DNA from: Solimonas variicoloris DSM 15731
Lineage (GTDB): Bacteria; Pseudomonadota; Gammaproteobacteria; Nevskiales; Nevskiaceae
Direction of reading: 5' to 3'
NCBI RefSeq assembly: GCF_000382285.1
Contig: NZ_KB907946.1
Span: 1-46,847 of the forward strand
Length of the DNA: 46,847 nt
In this document: one piece after another, positions 1-7,924 of the stretch
Layout of the letters: every line of letters starts with the position of its first letter
Position numbering within the stretch: position 1 is the first letter of the stretch
The notes under the pieces: model-generated
Seen by the model: only the letters and a program-made list of their open reading frames with translations
Told to the model about the DNA's origin: nothing
Databases searched by the model: none
Program-made: the position numbers and the translations under genes

Positions 1-302
1 CCGTGGAGCCGGTGATCGGGCACCTGAAGGACGACTGCGGACTACGGCGGAACTGGCTCAAAGGATCGGAAGGGGATGTGCTGCATCCGGTGTTGTGTGC
101 CGCCGGCTACAACCTGCGCTGGTTGATGCGGGCCATTGCCCGGTTGGGACTGAAGGCCCTTTTTGCACTCTGGCTTCTGGTCGGGATGCTTGAGCGGGTG
201 GTCAGTGACGAGGGGGGCATGGCCGCCGGGTCGGCGGCTGGCGGCGGTGAATTGAATATTTCAGGACCGACTTATTATTCAGCGTCGTTTTTCACTAATA
301 TA
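1..302 (+). CDS. IS5-family transposase, C-terminal fragment
   Basis: The frame enters from the left edge and reads EPVIGHLKDDCGLRRNWLKG, then a YNLRWLMRAIARLG helix. This is the typical end of IS5-family DDE transposases: the EPVIGHLK block carries the last catalytic Glu region, followed by the hydrophobic C-terminal tail. The N-terminal and central parts lie outside the window. The 3' end is uncertain because the frame has no stop until 1352, deep inside antisense xerC, so the natural stop has been lost or the element end is disrupted. The given end is where base composition changes from the AT-rich stretch at about 250-330 to GC-rich chromosomal DNA. I could not identify a terminal inverted repeat or target duplication. 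Confidence 0.7.
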
Positions 303-344
303 GCCTTAAGGCCGAAAAATAACATTTATCGACCGCCGCGGCGC

Positions 345-1289
345 TCACGGATCACGCCGGCGCCGCGCGCGCGGGTGGGCGTCGTCGTAGACCGTCGCCA
401 GATGTTTCCAGTCGAGATGGGTGTAGATCTGCGTCGTCGACAGATGCGCGTGCCCCAGCATCTCCTGCACGGCCCGCAAGTCGCCACTGTTTTCAAGCAT
501 GTGGGTCGCAAACGAATGCCGCAGGCGATGTGGATGCAGGTGCACACCCAGACCGTTGCGGCGCGCCCAGTCGCGCAAAGTTCGGGCAATCGCCGTACGC
601 GACAGGCGGCCACCGCGGGACGAGACGAACAGGGCCGGCTCGCCGACGCCGGCCAGACCCGCCCGGCAGGCCAGCCAGGCGTCGAGCGCAGCCCGCGCCT
701 TGCCGCCGAGCAGCACGATCCGCTGCTTGCTGCCCTTGCCGGTCACCGTCAGCTCCTGCTGGCGGGCGTCGAGCGCGCCGACATCGAGCCCATGCAGCTC
801 GGCCAGGCGCATGCCGGTCGAGTAGAACAGCTCGATCAGCGCGCGCGCGCGGACTGCGTCCTCGTCGCCCGCCGTGTCGCGATCGAGCGTGGCCGACAGG
901 GTTTCGGCGTCGATCACGGCCGGCAGCTTGCGTTGCAGCTTCGGCGCGCGCACCTGCGCGGCCGGATTCGCCGCCAGGCGCTGCTGGCGCACCAGGAAGC
1001 GGAACCAGCCACGCAGGCTGGACAGGTAGCGATGCAGGCTCGCCGGCTCGCGCCCGGCGCGGCGCTGCGCGCCGAGGAAATCGCGGACGCGATGCACGTC
1101 GATCTGCTCGAGCGCGGTGACGCGGGCCAGACCGCAGTAGTGGCCGAACCGGCGCAGATCGCGCTCGGCGGCCGCGACGGTATGCGGCGAGTAGCGCTTT
1201 TCGTCGCGCAGGTAGCCGAGGTAGTCGTCGACCAGCGGCGCGAAGAAGGCCGGCGCCTCGCTCTCCGCCGCCGGCGCCGCCGCCTTCAC
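345..1289 (-). CDS. xerC: Tyrosine recombinase XerC
   Basis: The 314-residue product is a site-specific tyrosine recombinase that, with XerD, resolves chromosome dimers at dif. The N-terminal SAM-like core-binding domain covers about residues 14-105 and the catalytic domain about 120-305. The full active-site set is visible: Arg161 (STGMRLAEL), Lys185 (TGKGSK), His254 and Arg257 (HPHRLRHSFATHML), His280 (LGHAHLST) and nucleophile Tyr289 (QIYTH). The GTG start at 1289 overlaps the stop of the upstream DUF484 gene as GTGA, which implies translational coupling. It also gives the normal family length of about 300 residues. A longer open frame extends to 1652, but that part is the shadow of the DUF484 gene. 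The order dapF-DUF484-xerC is the classical gammaproteobacterial arrangement and favours XerC over XerD. Confidence 0.95.
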   Translation of the reverse strand: MKAAAPAAESEAPAFFAPLVDDYLGYLRDEKRYSPHTVAAAERDLRRFGHYCGLARVTALEQIDVHRVRDFLGAQRRAGREPASLHRYLSSLRGWFRFLVRQQRLAANPAAQVRAPKLQRKLPAVIDAETLSATLDRDTAGDEDAVRARALIELFYSTGMRLAELHGLDVGALDARQQELTVTGKGSKQRIVLLGGKARAALDAWLACRAGLAGVGEPALFVSSRGGRLSRTAIARTLRDWARRNGLGVHLHPHRLRHSFATHMLENSGDLRAVQEMLGHAHLSTTQIYTHLDWKHLATVYDDAHPRARRRRDP

Positions 1290-1987
1290 GTCCGCGCGCG
1301 CACCGCGGCGGCCACCAGATCGGCGGTCAGCTCGAGGAACAGCTTGCCCTGACGCGGCGCGAAGCGTTCCGCCTCGCGCGAGCCGAGCGCGACGAAGCCG
1401 AGGCTCTTCTCCTTCTCCAGCGGCACGATCGCCGCCGAGCGGATCTCGGCCGCCTTCGGGAACAGCAGCTGCGCCCGCTCGGCGTCGATCGGCCCGCATT
1501 CGATCAGGCGGGTCCGGAAGAAGTCGTCGAGCGAGCGCGCCAGACGGCCGTCCGGCTCGATCGGCACGATGCCTTCGATGTCGTGGCGCTTGTAATGCGC
1601 CGCACCGATGCCGATCAGCGTGGCGTCGATATCGAAGTCCTCGCGCATGCACTTGGCGAGCCCGGCGGCGACGCCGGCCAGCGTCGGCGCCCGGATCAGC
1701 GTGCGCGCGAGGCGGTGCACATTGTCCTGGCGGCGCTCGTTGTCGCGGGCAGCTTCGAGCAGGCGTTCGAGGCGATCCTCGAGACGCTGATTCTTGGCGC
1801 GCAACAACTCGACCTGCTTTTCGATCAGCGACACCGCGGAACCGCTGCGATGCTTGAGCTCAATGCTTTCGAGCAGATCCGGATGACGGGCCAGGAAGTC
1901 AGGGTGCGCCTTCAGATACGCGACGATCTCGCGCTCGTTGAGCTTCGGCACCGCCGCTTCCTTGGCTTGCGTATTCAATTCGGCCAT
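1286..1987 (-). CDS. DUF484 family protein (GAF-like)
   Basis: This 233-residue protein sits between dapF and xerC, the conserved position of the DUF484 family in gammaproteobacteria. The N-terminal part carries the family signature of paired short helices ([20 protein letters not shown], residues about 22-41). A charged coiled-coil follows ([20 protein letters not shown], about 54-73), then a GAF-like globular domain to the end. The biochemical role is not established. A link to XerC or cell-wall precursor supply rests only on gene neighbourhood. The ATG at 1987 lies 13 bp inside the 3' end of dapF, and its stop overlaps the xerC start, so the three genes are very probably one transcript. 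Confidence 0.9.
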   Translation of the reverse strand: MAELNTQAKEAAVPKLNEREIVAYLKAHPDFLARHPDLLESIELKHRSGSAVSLIEKQVELLRAKNQRLEDRLERLLEAARDNERRQDNVHRLARTLIRAPTLAGVAAGLAKCMREDFDIDATLIGIGAAHYKRHDIEGIVPIEPDGRLARSLDDFFRTRLIECGPIDAERAQLLFPKAAEIRSAAIVPLEKEKSLGFVALGSREAERFAPRQGKLFLELTADLVAAAVRART

Positions 1988-2814
1988 TCGATCTCCCCCT
2001 CGAAGACGGTTTCCGCCGGCCCCGTCATCAGCACCGGCTCGCCTTCGCCTCCCCACTCGATGCTCAGCTGGCCGCCGCGTACCTGCACGTCGACACAGGC
2101 ATCGAGCAGGCCCCACAGCCGTCCGACCGCCACCGCCGCGCAGGCGCCGCTGCCGCAAGCCAGCGTTTCGCCGGCGCCGCGCTCGTAGACGCGCAGGCGT
2201 ACGTAGCTGCGGTCGACGATCTGCAAAAAGCCGACGTTGACGCTCTGCGGGAACGCCGGATGCCGCTGCAGGCGCATGCCGAGCTCGGCGACCGGCGCAT
2301 GGTCGACGTCGGCGACCGTCAGCACCGCATGCGGATTGCCCATGCTCACCGCGCCGATCTCGACCGTCTCGCCCTTGTCGAGCGCCAGCGTGTAGCGCGC
2401 GGCGCGCGGCGCGGCCGCGAACGGAATGTCGCGCGGCTCGAAGCGCGGCACGCCCATGTCGACGCGGTACTGGTTGCCCTCGACGTGGCGCAGTTCGAGC
2501 ACACTGGTCTGCGTGCGCACGCGGATTGCATCCTTGTGCGACAGGCCGCGCTCGCGCACGAAGCGGGCCAGCGCCCGCGAGCCGTTGCCGCACTGGCCGA
2601 CCTCGCTGCCGTCGGCGTTGAAGATGCGATAGTTGAAATCGACGTCGGCGGTCGACGGCGGCTCGACGACCAGGACCTGATCGCAACCGACGCCGAAGCG
2701 GCGATCGGTGAGTCGCTGCAACAAGGCAGGTGTCGGCCGGAACGGCTCGCGGGTGGCATCGACGACGACGAAGTCGTTGCCGGCGCCTTCCATTTTGGTG
2801 AAGTGCAGCTTCAT
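1975..2814 (-). CDS. dapF: Diaminopimelate epimerase DapF
   Basis: The 279-residue enzyme interconverts LL- and meso-2,6-diaminopimelate, the step that supplies lysine and peptidoglycan precursors in the cytoplasm. It is PLP-independent and uses two cysteines as acid and base. Both are present in their conserved contexts: Cys75 in QCGNGSRA and Cys220 in ACGSGACAA. The N-terminus [16 protein letters not shown] matches the family signature and fixes the start at 2814, giving the usual length. No Shine-Dalgarno sequence precedes the ATG. Instead a TACAAT -10 box ends six bases upstream, so the mRNA may be leaderless. It is the first gene of the dapF-DUF484-xerC cluster and diverges from the VOC gene at 2938. 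Confidence 0.97.
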   Translation of the reverse strand: MKLHFTKMEGAGNDFVVVDATREPFRPTPALLQRLTDRRFGVGCDQVLVVEPPSTADVDFNYRIFNADGSEVGQCGNGSRALARFVRERGLSHKDAIRVRTQTSVLELRHVEGNQYRVDMGVPRFEPRDIPFAAAPRAARYTLALDKGETVEIGAVSMGNPHAVLTVADVDHAPVAELGMRLQRHPAFPQSVNVGFLQIVDRSYVRLRVYERGAGETLACGSGACAAVAVGRLWGLLDACVDVQVRGGQLSIEWGGEGEPVLMTGPAETVFEGEIEWPN

Positions 2815-2820
2815 CCGTAT

Positions 2821-2826
2821 ATTGTA
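2821..2826 (-). promoter_or_regulatory. Candidate leaderless promoter -10 box for dapF
   Basis: Read on the minus strand, TACAAT is followed by six bases and then the dapF ATG. Transcription would then start at or next to the A of the start codon. No recognisable -35 hexamer lies 16-18 bases upstream (CGCCTC in that place), and there is no Shine-Dalgarno sequence. Confidence 0.4.
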
Positions 2827-2937
2827 TCGGCATCGGCCGCGCCGAGGCGGACCAGGGAGATCGATGGACCACACCGCACCGAACGGCCTGCCGCCGGGTC
2901 GCCGCCGCGCGCCGCGGCGCTGCGGGGAATCCGCGCC

Positions 2938-3330
2938 GTGAGGAACGTCTACGCGATCGTCACCACCCCCGAGATCCGCGCCTGCTGCGATTTCTACCGG
3001 CGCGCGCTCGACGCGCGCATCGTGTTCCGCGCCGACTGGTACGCACACATCAGCTTCCGCGGCTGGGAGCTGGGCTTTCTCAAGCCGCACCAGGACGCTC
3101 CGCTGCCGGTGTTCCAGCACACGACGACGACGCGCGGGCTGTGCATCGCGCTGGAGACCGAGAACGTGCAGGCCGACTACGAACAGCTGGTTTCGCGCGG
3201 TTTGGCGCCGCTCGGCCCGATGCGCGAGTTCGCCAATGGCGAGCGCTCGTTCGCCCTGATCGACCCGGCCGGCACCGTCCTCAACTTCGTCGAGCACCGC
3301 CCGCACGCCGCCGACGGCCCGAGCGCCTGA
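2938..3330 (+). CDS. VOC family (glyoxalase/bleomycin-resistance fold) protein
   Basis: This 130-residue protein has the vicinal-oxygen-chelate fold pattern: two beta-alpha-beta-beta-beta units, with [20 protein letters not shown] opening the first and [20 protein letters not shown] opening the second. The end [20 protein letters not shown] is the usual closing strand pair with a metal-ligand Glu. The substrate cannot be assigned. Members include lyases, dioxygenases and antibiotic-binding proteins. The GTG start at 2938 is chosen because GGGGA lies about 10 bases upstream and it begins exactly at the first beta strand. The same frame is open further upstream, but there it overlaps dapF antisense. 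The gene is monocistronic and divergent from dapF. Confidence 0.8.
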   Translation: MRNVYAIVTTPEIRACCDFYRRALDARIVFRADWYAHISFRGWELGFLKPHQDAPLPVFQHTTTTRGLCIALETENVQADYEQLVSRGLAPLGPMREFANGERSFALIDPAGTVLNFVEHRPHAADGPSA

Positions 3331-3351
3331 GCCGCGCGCCGCGGCGCTCCT

Positions 3352-3380
3352 TTGTCTTTTCAAAATGCGCGTGCTAGAAA
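3352..3380 (+). promoter_or_regulatory. Candidate sigma70 promoter for the actin-like gene
   Basis: TTGTCT (3352-3357), a 17-base spacer and TAGAAA (3375-3380) preceded by an extended -10 TGC. Transcription would start near 3387, leaving a leader of about 33 bases with TGGGGAG ahead of the GTG start at 3420. Confidence 0.4.
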
Positions 3381-3419
3381 CGCGCGGATCAGTTCGCCAC
3401 CGGGCATGGGGAGTCGTTC

Positions 3420-4433
3420 GTGAAGGTTCTCGGCGCAGACATCGGCTTCGGCTACACCAAGGCGACGGACGGCCGCCAGTTCCAGGTCTTCAAGTCGGTG
3501 GTCGGCGAAGCCGCCGAAGTGCAGTTCGGCGAAAGCCTGCTGCCGGGGGTGCCGCAGTATCCCCGCCACGTCATCATCGGCGGTCAAGGCTACTTCGTCG
3601 GCGAGCTCGCCGAGACCCAGTCACGCGGCCGCGGCTTCACACTCGACCAGAGCCAGTTCCTCGCCCAGTACGCCAAGATCCTGGCGCTGACGGCGCTCGC
3701 CCCGTTCGTCGACAGCGGCGATCCGGTGCGGCTCGTCACCGGCCTGCCGATCAGCTTCTTCCGCAAGCACCGCGACGCTCTGACGGCGCTGCTGCAGAGC
3801 CGCCACACGATCACCGTGGTCAAGCCGGGTGGCGCCGACCGCGAGGAGAAGATCGTCTACATCGAGCGCGTGCGCGTCGTGCCGCAGCCGTTCGGCTCGA
3901 TGTTCGACCTGATGCTCAACGACATCGGCAAGCCGGCCAGCCAGCGTTTCGTCTCCGAGAAGATCGGCATCATCGACATCGGCTTTCGCACCGCGGACTA
4001 CACGATCAGCGACAAGACGCGCTACTCGGAGCGCGGCTCGCAGAGCTCGGACGCCGGCATCTCCTCGGCCTACCAGGCGATCGCCAACGTGCTGCACGAG
4101 AAGAGCGGCGTCAGCGTCGAGCTGTACCGGCTCTACGACGGCGTCAGCAAGGGCACGATCAAGATCAAGGGCAAGAGCTACGATCTCACCGCGATCGTCA
4201 AGGCCGCATTCCAGCAGCTCGCGACGCGCATCGCCCAGGAAGTGAACCGCCTGTGGGCCGACGACTGGGACATCGACGCCATCGTCATCACCGGCGGCGG
4301 CGGCGCGACGCTGGCGCCGTACCTGCAGCCGCTGCTCGAAGGCGAGGTGCTGCCGATGTCGCCCGAGCAGGACGCGCGCCTCAACAACGTGCACGGCTAC
4401 TGGAAGTACGGCATGCACCTCTGGGGCGGCTGA
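3420..4433 (+). CDS. ParM/ALP-like actin-family ATPase
   Basis: The 337-residue product belongs to the prokaryotic actin-like proteins related to ParM/StbA and archaeal Ta0583. The nucleotide-binding motifs are visible: phosphate-1 loop [10 protein letters not shown] (residues about 5-14), phosphate-2 loop [15 protein letters not shown] in the middle, and adenosine motif [15 protein letters not shown] near the C-terminus. Such proteins polymerise with ATP. Plasmid versions push replicons apart together with a DNA-binding adaptor, ParR. No ParR-like gene or centromere-like repeat array follows here: the next gene is convergent with a 28-bp gap. The protein is therefore a chromosomal orphan of unknown cargo. 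The GTG start has a good ribosome-binding site. It could have a cytoskeletal or organelle-positioning role, but nothing in the sequence shows which. Confidence 0.85.
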   Translation: MKVLGADIGFGYTKATDGRQFQVFKSVVGEAAEVQFGESLLPGVPQYPRHVIIGGQGYFVGELAETQSRGRGFTLDQSQFLAQYAKILALTALAPFVDSGDPVRLVTGLPISFFRKHRDALTALLQSRHTITVVKPGGADREEKIVYIERVRVVPQPFGSMFDLMLNDIGKPASQRFVSEKIGIIDIGFRTADYTISDKTRYSERGSQSSDAGISSAYQAIANVLHEKSGVSVELYRLYDGVSKGTIKIKGKSYDLTAIVKAAFQQLATRIAQEVNRLWADDWDIDAIVITGGGGATLAPYLQPLLEGEVLPMSPEQDARLNNVHGYWKYGMHLWGG

Positions 4434-4461
4434 GCGCGGCGGCGGATCGATCCGCCCGCCG

Positions 4462-5874
4462 CTACGCCGTTTCCGCCGCGCGCGGCGCCTCCGCCGCGAT
4501 GCCCACCGCCGCTTCGAGCGCGTCGAGCGCATCGCCGGCGTAGACCGACAGGCGCTGCATGCTCGGCAGCGTATCGCGGCAGCCGGTGAAGCCGACGTTG
4601 AACTGGCCGGCATAGCTGACCGCGGTGATGTTCAGCGCCTGCCCGTGCGCCAGCAGCGAAACCGGGTACATCTGCTCCATGCGCGCGCCGTTGAAGTACA
4701 GCGGCCGGTCGGGGCCCGGCACGTTCGACACCGTCAGGTTGAACATCGGCCGCGTATGGCCGCCGAGCCCGGACAACAGCTGCGCCATGAACGGCGCCAT
4801 GAACAGCGCCGTGTAATTGTCGATATCAGCCTTGTGCAGCTGCTGCAGGTGCTCCTTGGCGCGCTGCGCGGACTCGTGGATCGCGCGCACGCGCGCCAGC
4901 GGATCGGCGATGTGCGTGTTGAGGTTGGCGATGATGAAGCTGATCGCGTTGCCGGCGCCCTGGTCGTCGGCCGGCCGCACCGAGACCGGCACGCCGGCGG
5001 TCAGCGGCTTGTCCGGCAGCGCGCCGATCTCGCCGAGATAGCGCCGCATCGAAGCGGCGCAGACCTCGAGGAACACGTCGTTGACGGTGACGCCGGCGGC
5101 CTTGGCGATGCGGCGCACGCGCTCCAGCGAATAGTGCTGCGTGGCGAAGCGGCGCTGCCCGGAGATCTTGCCGTTGAAGGCCGAGCGCGGCCCGCTGAAC
5201 GGCAGCGCCCAGTCCTTGTCCTCGTGCCGGACCGCCTCGCGCAGCAGCTCGCCGAACGCGCGCGTCACGCCGGGCACAGTGCGCAGCTGCGTGCGCACGC
5301 CGTCGAGCACGGCCTGCAGCGGCGTCTCGGCCGCCGGCCGCGACCCGCCGCGGCTGCCGGCGCCGACCGACCAGGGCGGACGCAGATCGCGCGCATCCGG
5401 ATCGGGCGAGAGCATGCGCGCCAGCATGCGCATGCCGCCGATGCCGTCGACCAGCGAGTGATGCATCTTCATGTACAGCGCGAAGCGGCGGTTCTCGAGC
5501 CCCTCGATCAGATGGCACTCCCACAGCGGGCGGCCGAAATCCATCGGGTTGGAATGCAGGCGCGAGATCAGCACGCCGAGCTCGCGCTCGCCGCCGGGCT
5601 GCGGCAGCGCCGAATGGCGGAAGTGATATTCGAGATCGATCTGCCGGTCCTCTTCCCAGGCCGGCAGCAGAAAGCGCAGGCCCGGCGCGACCAGGCGCAG
5701 GTTGAACGGGTAGGCGAATTCGCGCGCCGCGCGGAAGTGCTCGACCTGCTTCTTGAGGAACTGCGGACCGGCCTTGGCCGGCAGCGAGAAGATCGCCAGG
5801 CAGCCGACCTGCATCGGCGTCGCGCGCGTATCGACGTACAGCCACGCGGCATCGAGCGGCTTCAAGGGCTTCAT
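4462..5874 (-). CDS. Wax ester synthase / diacylglycerol acyltransferase (WS/DGAT)
   Basis: This 470-residue acyl-CoA-dependent acyltransferase would esterify fatty alcohols or diacylglycerol, making wax esters or triacylglycerol storage lipid. The catalytic motif HHxxxDG is present as HHSLVDG (residues 138-144). Family blocks include the start MKPLKPLDAAWLYVDTRATP, the PLWECHLIEGL strand before the active site, and the C-terminal NLTVSNVPGP motif with PVSLLAHGQALNI after it. Length is normal for the family. The ATG at 5874 is preceded by GGAGGAG at good spacing. Upstream codons to 5985 lack a better start. It diverges from the aldehyde dehydrogenase gene, which would oxidise fatty aldehydes, so the pair suggests fatty alcohol/aldehyde/wax turnover. 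Confidence 0.93.
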   Translation of the reverse strand: MKPLKPLDAAWLYVDTRATPMQVGCLAIFSLPAKAGPQFLKKQVEHFRAAREFAYPFNLRLVAPGLRFLLPAWEEDRQIDLEYHFRHSALPQPGGERELGVLISRLHSNPMDFGRPLWECHLIEGLENRRFALYMKMHHSLVDGIGGMRMLARMLSPDPDARDLRPPWSVGAGSRGGSRPAAETPLQAVLDGVRTQLRTVPGVTRAFGELLREAVRHEDKDWALPFSGPRSAFNGKISGQRRFATQHYSLERVRRIAKAAGVTVNDVFLEVCAASMRRYLGEIGALPDKPLTAGVPVSVRPADDQGAGNAISFIIANLNTHIADPLARVRAIHESAQRAKEHLQQLHKADIDNYTALFMAPFMAQLLSGLGGHTRPMFNLTVSNVPGPDRPLYFNGARMEQMYPVSLLAHGQALNITAVSYAGQFNVGFTGCRDTLPSMQRLSVYAGDALDALEAAVGIAAEAPRAAETA

Positions 5875-6011
5875 CGGACTCCTCCGTTTTCTCGTTATGC
5901 GCGCAGTGTAGGCGGGCGGCGACGGCGCGCCCAGCGTCGCGGCGAAAACGCGGCTGGCGGCAAGGCCAATGGCGCTCGCGGTCATGCCGCCGCGAACCTG
6001 AACGCCTATAC

Positions 6012-6034
6012 TTGAATGATAAACGGGCGTTCAA
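6012..6034. promoter_or_regulatory. Candidate TetR-type operator between WS/DGAT and ALDH
   Basis: Half-sites TTGAATG (6012-6018) and CGTTCAA (6028-6034) form an inverted repeat with one mismatch and a 9-base spacer. It lies 45 bp upstream of the aldehyde dehydrogenase start in the divergent intergenic region. A second, smaller inverted repeat, CGGGCG/CGCCCG, overlaps it. Size and symmetry are those of TetR/FadR-like operators in fatty-acid genes. The regulator is not encoded in the window. Confidence 0.35.
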
Positions 6035-6078
6035 TTCGCCCGGCCAACTTTTTACATCGGGATCTCTGGAGTGCAGTC

Positions 6079-7533
6079 ATGAACACGGTCGTTTCCTACC
6101 TGCCCAACGCCGCCGGCGCCGCCGCCGATCCGGGCAGCGCCATCCGCCACGCCTTCGACGCCCAGTGGTCGACCGCGCTGCGCCTGCGCAGCTCGACGGC
6201 CAAGGAACGCATCGCCAAGATCCAGCGCCTGCTCGACGCCGTGCTCGCGCACCGCGAGGCGTTCTACGCGGCCGGCTACAAGGACTTCAAGAAGCCGCCC
6301 GCGGAGATCGATCTCACGGAAGTGCTGCCGGTCGTCGCCGAGGCCAAGCACACCATGCGCGCGCTCAAGGGCTGGATGAAACCGATGCGCGTGTGGCCGT
6401 CGCGGATGACGATGGGCACCAAGAGCTGGATCCAGTACGAACCGAAGGGTCGCTGCCTGATCGTCTCGCCGTGGAACTACCCGGTGAACCTGACGTTCGG
6501 CCCGCTGGTGTCGGCGATCGCCGCCGGCAACACGGCGATCCTCAAGCCCTCGGAAATGACCCCGAACCTGTCGGGCCTGATGGCGAAGATCGTCCGCGAA
6601 ATCTTCCCGGCCGAGGAAGTGGCCGTCTTCGAGGGCGACGCCGCGGTGTCGACGGCGCTGCTCGCGCTGCCGTTCGATCACATCTTCTTCACCGGCTCGC
6701 CGGCGATCGGCAAGGTGGTGATGGCCGCCGCCGCCAAGCACCTGACCTCGGTCACGCTGGAACTCGGCGGCAAATCGCCGACCATCGTCGACGAGTCGGC
6801 CGACCTCAAGTCGGCGGCCCGCACCATCATGTGGGGCAAGTACACCAACAATGGCCAGACCTGCATCGCGCCCGACCACATCTACGTGCACGAAACGGTC
6901 AAGGACAAGTTCGTCGCCGAGTGCGTCGCCGTGCTCAAGGCCAGCTACGGCGACACCGCCAGCGCGCAGATGCAGAGCGGCAGCCTCGCGCGCGTCGTCA
7001 ACCAGCGCCACACGCAGCGCATCGCCGGTCTGCTCAACGACGCCCGCGAGCGCGGCGCGCGCGTGCTGTTCGGCGGCGAGGTCAACGAGGGCGAGTGCTT
7101 CGTGCAGCCGACCCTGATCGACAGCATCCCGGCCGACGCCAAGATCCAGAGCGAGGAAATCTTCGGACCGCTGCTGCCGGTGATCGGCTACCGCGATCTC
7201 GACGAAGTGATCGCCGAGGTCAATGCCCAGCCCAAGCCGCTGGCGCTCTACATCTGGAGCAAGCGCGAGGCGAACATCGAGCGCGTGCTCAAGAACACGA
7301 CGGCAGGCGGCACCTGCATCAACCATGTCGTCATGCAGTACGCGCAGGGCAACCTGCCGTTCGGCGGCGTCAACAACTCCGGCATCGGCTCGGCGCACGG
7401 CATCTTCGGTTTCAAGGCCTTCTCGCACGAGCGAGCCGTGGTGCGCACGCGCTTCAATCTGGCGACGATGCTGTATCCGCCGTACGGCGAGAAGACCCGC
7501 AAGCTGCTGAACCTGATGATCAAGACGCAGTAA
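6079..7533 (+). CDS. Class 3-type aldehyde dehydrogenase (coniferyl/fatty aldehyde type)
   Basis: This 484-residue NAD(P)-dependent dehydrogenase oxidises aldehydes to carboxylates. The general base Glu228 lies in VTLELGGKSP and the nucleophile Cys262 in NNGQTCIAPDH. The Asn of the PWNYP motif (residues about 131-135) is also present. The sequence after the Cys (IAPDHIYVH) and the C-terminal RFNLATMLYPPYGEKTRKLL tail are typical of ALDH3 and bacterial coniferyl-aldehyde dehydrogenases rather than ALDH1/2. The ATG at 6079 has TGGAG about 8 bases upstream. An in-frame ATG at 6016 lies inside the operator-like palindrome and is rejected. A strong terminator follows, so the gene is a single-gene unit. 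Fatty aldehydes are a reasonable substrate given the divergent WS/DGAT gene, but this is inference. Confidence 0.92.
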   Translation: MNTVVSYLPNAAGAAADPGSAIRHAFDAQWSTALRLRSSTAKERIAKIQRLLDAVLAHREAFYAAGYKDFKKPPAEIDLTEVLPVVAEAKHTMRALKGWMKPMRVWPSRMTMGTKSWIQYEPKGRCLIVSPWNYPVNLTFGPLVSAIAAGNTAILKPSEMTPNLSGLMAKIVREIFPAEEVAVFEGDAAVSTALLALPFDHIFFTGSPAIGKVVMAAAAKHLTSVTLELGGKSPTIVDESADLKSAARTIMWGKYTNNGQTCIAPDHIYVHETVKDKFVAECVAVLKASYGDTASAQMQSGSLARVVNQRHTQRIAGLLNDARERGARVLFGGEVNEGECFVQPTLIDSIPADAKIQSEEIFGPLLPVIGYRDLDEVIAEVNAQPKPLALYIWSKREANIERVLKNTTAGGTCINHVVMQYAQGNLPFGGVNNSGIGSAHGIFGFKAFSHERAVVRTRFNLATMLYPPYGEKTRKLLNLMIKTQ

Positions 7534-7560
7534 GCGGCGGCACGCCCGGGCACCGCCCGA

Positions 7561-7586
7561 AAGGCCGGCCACGCGCCGGCCTTTTT
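7561..7586 (+). terminator. Rho-independent terminator of the aldehyde dehydrogenase gene
   Basis: A 9-bp stem, AAGGCCGGC (7561-7569) paired with GCCGGCCTT (7575-7583), has a 5-base loop and continues into TTTTT. It begins 27 bp after the stop codon. Confidence 0.85.
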
Positions 7587-7924
7587 GTTGAGCTGTCGGT
7601 CGGCGCCGGCGCCCCGGCGCGGCAGGCGCGCAAAAGAAGACCCGACCCACGACGGCGTCGCGCCAACCCGGGCCAGACCCGGACGCCGAGCGCGAGCAGA
7701 CCGCCGCCCCAGGCGCACCCGCGAGCACGTCGCGCCGCTGCGCGCCGGCGGCCGCGGCATCGTTGTCGCGCAGGGTCATCGGATCAGCGGACAAGAATGT
7801 CCCGACCCTGCGGGCGGCGCCGGCCACGCCCGGTGGTCCAGGCGTCTCAGCCCGCTTGACCGCTCGTCGCCGGCGCCCCGGCGCTATAGTCGGCCCATAA
7901 GACGGATAACGATGGAGGGGAAAC
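7587..7924. other. Intergenic region with a 17-bp GC direct repeat
   Basis: No gene is supported here. CGCCGGCGCCCCGGCGC occurs twice in direct orientation, at 7604-7620 and 7868-7884. Each copy can fold on itself (GCGCCGG/CCGGCGC type hairpin). The second copy ends directly at TATAGT (7885-7890), a good -10 box for the acylase gene, but no convincing -35 is present at normal spacing. GGAGGGG just before 7925 is the acylase ribosome-binding site. Confidence 0.5.

Noticed and set aside
3-1352. A 449-residue transposase fusion reading through to 1352
   Set aside because: Only the first 80 or so residues resemble a transposase. The rest is antisense to the well-supported xerC.
7856-7890. TTGACC and TATAGT as a promoter for the acylase
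   Set aside because: The spacer is 23 bases, too long for a sigma70 promoter.
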